Assembly: GCF_004745075.1 (NCBI RefSeq)
Contig: NZ_RHFH01000005.1
Coordinates: 124,001 to 188,000, forward strand
Source of the DNA: Brevibacterium sp. S111
Lineage (GTDB): Bacteria > Actinomycetota > Actinomycetes > Actinomycetales > Brevibacteriaceae
Direction of reading: 5' to 3'
DNA: 64,000 bases
The position numbers and the translations under genes were made by a program. Each line of letters begins with the position of its first letter. Position 1 is the stretch's first letter. This document shows positions 61,876-64,000 of the stretch, piece by piece. The notes under the pieces are model-generated. The model saw only the letters and a program-made list of their open reading frames with translations. It did not search any database and was not told the DNA's origin.

Positions 61876-62163
61876 ATGAGCTTCGAAGTCGACGCCGAAC
61901 GCGTCCAATCCGCCGCCACCGCCACGGCAGGCACCTCCCGCAACCTCGTCTCCGAATCCGACACGATGCTGCGCAACCTGCTGGCACTGCAGGAATGCTG
62001 GCGCGGCAGCGCTGCCCAGAACTTCCAGGCCGTGATCAACCAGTGGGAATCCGCGCAGAAGCAGCTGATGGAGTCACTGAACTCCATCCACGGTGCACTC
62101 AACACCGCGGCCCGCCAATACTCCGAAGTGGAAGCCGCGAACTCGCGCCTCTTCGCTCCGTGA
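61876..62163 (+). CDS. WXG100-family (ESAT-6-like) protein
   Basis: 95 residues. Two amphipathic helices are joined by a turn with WRG (CWRGSAAQNF), the WXG signature of type VII secretion substrates. The ending EANSRLFAP is within the usual length. The ATG follows GAGGAGTCATC. No EccC ATPase or other ESX genes lie in the window, so export would use a system elsewhere. It stands between the stress operon and pspA. Confidence 0.82.
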   Translation: MSFEVDAERVQSAATATAGTSRNLVSESDTMLRNLLALQECWRGSAAQNFQAVINQWESAQKQLMESLNSIHGALNTAARQYSEVEAANSRLFAP

Positions 62164-62410
62164 GAAACGACTGTTTCGCTGCGTGAGAAGCGGCTGCGCT
62201 CCCGCAGCTGAGGCCACCGCACGTCTGGTGCAGATCCCTGCCATCACGCGGTCGAAGTCTCCTTGTACTCGTGACCGGCATCTGGCAAACTATCAGCCTT
62301 TCTTAGTAGGCTGAGAGCGATAGTTCGCGGCGGTGTTGGCCAAGAATCTCCGGATGGGAGTGGATCGGCTCGGCAGCGTCGGGTCAAACCAATGCAGGAG
62401 TCGACTACGG

Positions 62411-63157
62411 ATGAGCATCTTCCAACGGATCGCGACGATCTTCGGCGCCAAGGCCAACAAGGCTCTGGACAAGGCCGAGAACCCCAACGAAACCCTTGAC
62501 TATTCGTACCAGAAGCAGCTCGAATTGCTGCAGAAGGTGCGTCGCGGCGTCGCCGACGTCGCGACCAGTCGCAAACGTCTCGAACTTCAGATCAACCAGC
62601 TCGAACAGCAGCAGGACAAGCTCTCCGGCCAGGCGCAGAAGGCCATGGAGATCGGGCGTGAGGACCTTGCTCGCGAGGCACTGACCCGCAAGTCCGGACT
62701 CACCCAGCAGATCACCGATCTGCAGTCCCAGCACGAAGGCCTCCAGGGCGAGGAGCAGAAGCTCACGCTCGCCTCCCAGCGCCTCCAGGCCAAGGTCGAC
62801 GCCTTCCGGACGAAGAAGGAGACCCTCAAGGCGACCTACAACGCCGCCGAGGCGCAGTCGAAGATCGGTGAGGCCTTCTCCGGCATCTCCGAGGAGCTCG
62901 GAGACGTCGGCATGGCCGTCCAGCGTGCCGAGGACAAGACCGCCTCGCTTCAGGCTCGCGCCGGTGCCGTCGATGAGCTGCTCGCCTCGGGCGCCCTCGA
63001 AGATGTCACGGGCACGGCCAAGGACGACATCACCTCTCAGCTCGACGCGCTGTCGAGCGACAGCGATGTCGAGATGGAACTCCAGCGGATGCGCGAGTCC
63101 CTGCCGGCCGGTTCCGAGAAGGAGCAGAAGTCGCTCGAGGGTGAGGAACAGCAATGA
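62411..63157 (+). CDS. pspA: PspA/IM30 phage-shock protein
   Basis: 248 residues. The amphipathic N-terminus MSIFQRIATIFGAKANKALDKAENP binds membranes, and the rest is a long coiled coil (about 25-190) of the PspA/IM30 family that protects the membrane under stress. ATG at 62411 is given, with GGAG about 10 bases upstream. It overlaps pspAA (ATGA), and htpX follows, the standard actinobacterial group. Confidence 0.87.
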   Translation: MSIFQRIATIFGAKANKALDKAENPNETLDYSYQKQLELLQKVRRGVADVATSRKRLELQINQLEQQQDKLSGQAQKAMEIGREDLAREALTRKSGLTQQITDLQSQHEGLQGEEQKLTLASQRLQAKVDAFRTKKETLKATYNAAEAQSKIGEAFSGISEELGDVGMAVQRAEDKTASLQARAGAVDELLASGALEDVTGTAKDDITSQLDALSSDSDVEMELQRMRESLPAGSEKEQKSLEGEEQQ

Positions 63158-63438
63158 TCATCCGCATCATGGGCGAGGGTCAGTACGACGTCAACAATGT
63201 CGACCAGGACCTGCTCCAGAAGTACGACAACCAAGTCGAAGCCGCCGTGGCTGCCGGTGATGAACAGGCCGCTCGGACCGCGCTTTCGGCCCTGCACGAC
63301 TACGTGACCGGCAACGGTCAGCCGGTCGCCGATGACTACCTCGGTTCGTCCGAGGCCGTCATCCCCTTCGTCGACGCCACACTGGCCGAGATCGCCGAGC
63401 TGCTCACCGGTGAGGGCTTCATCCCCGATCCGGCCTGA
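63154..63438 (+). CDS. pspAA: PspA-associated protein PspAA
   Basis: 94 residues. MIIRIMGEGQYDVNNVDQDLLQKYDNQVEAAV and the acidic C-terminal helix ELLTGEGFIPDPA match the PspAA domain, a small partner of PspA found in actinobacteria. It begins 4 bases before the pspA stop. It probably tunes PspA activity. Confidence 0.82.
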   Translation: MIIRIMGEGQYDVNNVDQDLLQKYDNQVEAAVAAGDEQAARTALSALHDYVTGNGQPVADDYLGSSEAVIPFVDATLAEIAELLTGEGFIPDPA

Positions 63439-63525
63439 ACAGCAGAATCGTCCACCGATGCACCCGGCCCATCGTCTTCGATTGAGATGATGGGCCGGTT
63501 CTGACATACCCAGAGAGGAACTACG

Positions 63526-64000
63526 ATGAAGAGTCGCTTCGTCAAAGACAACGGACTGACCATGCGGATGGGATGGACGATCTTCCTCAACGGGCTCATC
63601 TATGTCATCCTCATCCTCGCCATCTGGTGGATGTTCGGCGGAAGCGTCTCCGGCGTCATCATCGCCGTGCTCATCAGCGCCGGCGCCTTCTTCTTCCAGT
63701 GGTACTTCTCCGACTCGATCGCGATGAGAGCGATGGGTGCCAAGGAGGTCAGCCCCGAAGAGGCACCCGAACTGCACACGCTCGTCGATCGGCTCTGCCA
63801 ACTCTCCGACGCGACCAAACCGCGAGTGGCGGTGTCGAACTCGGCCATCCCCAACGCCTTCGCCACCGGCCGCTCACCGGAGCGCTCGGTCGTGTGCGTC
63901 ACCCGCGGCCTGTTGGAGAAGCTCAACCGCGAAGAGGTCGAAGTCGTGTTGGCCCATGAGCTCTCCCACGTCGCTCACCGCGACGTCACAGTGATGACGG
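63526..64000 (+). CDS. htpX: HtpX-family M48 membrane metalloprotease (incomplete)
   Basis: Only the first 158 or so codons are in the window. Two membrane helices (WTIFLNGLIYVILILAIWWMF; VSGVIIAVLISAGAFFFQWYF) precede the zinc motif HELSH in VVLAHELSHVAHRD. HtpX degrades damaged membrane proteins. The ATG follows AGAGAGGAAC. Position after pspA-pspAA is typical. The end of the gene lies beyond base 64000. Confidence 0.85.
   Translation, partial: MKSRFVKDNGLTMRMGWTIFLNGLIYVILILAIWWMFGGSVSGVIIAVLISAGAFFFQWYFSDSIAMRAMGAKEVSPEEAPELHTLVDRLCQLSDATKPRVAVSNSAIPNAFATGRSPERSVVCVTRGLLEKLNREEVEVVLAHELSHVAHRDVTVMT

Overview
The window is 64 kb of high-GC chromosomal DNA with dense coding on both strands, many GTG starts, short intergenic gaps and several start codons placed 6-7 bases after a TANNNT box (leaderless-type). 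A DtxR/IdeR repressor, a SepX/GlpR-like divisome protein, a WXG100 protein, an MprAB-PepD module and an actinobacterial XPB helicase point to an actinobacterium. The gene content fits Micrococcales, perhaps Brevibacteriaceae. That placement is an inference from gene content and order, not a database match.

Layout. 1-20.3 kb is metabolic: a succinate-semialdehyde-type dehydrogenase, an AztD-like zinc lipoprotein behind a possible Zur box, a 3-hydroxyacyl-CoA dehydrogenase, acyl-CoA ligase and enoyl-CoA hydratase, a trans-sulfuration enzyme, a LysR/YeiH pair, a MatC-type carrier, several GNAT acetyltransferases, an orphan AbiEi-like gene, and an alcohol dehydrogenase/MFS pair divergent from an IclR regulator. 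20.5-27.2 kb is a conserved actinobacterial block (SepX/GlpR-like, RimJ-like, galU, 5-formyl-THF cyclo-ligase, FmdB, SAF/CpaB-like, mscL). 27.3-32.3 kb holds a 1591-residue DUF4011-helicase-Vsr-type protein, resembling the Hhe defence architecture, with substituted ATPase residues.

32.4-37.6 kb is a visibly lower-GC island beside tRNA-Arg(CCU). It has a truncated integrase lacking its tyrosine, a flavin amine oxidase, a GltS-type symporter, an RpiR regulator and an IS3 remnant. 37.6-50.2 kb returns to backbone: universal stress protein, HNH nuclease, NlpC/P60 hydrolase behind possible MtrA sites, dtxR, aldehyde dehydrogenase, pdxH, serC, DUF456, MFS, DUF3027 and a cold-shock protein.

50.3-54.3 kb is an XPB helicase with its helicase-associated partner; two inverted 67-bp hairpin repeats flank the XPB gene. 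57-64 kb is an envelope-stress region: an MprA-MprB-PepD operon, a WXG100 protein, then pspA-pspAA-htpX (htpX runs off the end). The most unusual observations are the ATPase-substituted Hhe-like protein next to the tRNA island, the inverted repeats around XPB, a large disordered insertion inside the MprB-like ATPase domain, loss of the moeA/glp gene from the SepX block, and several families of intergenic palindromes.
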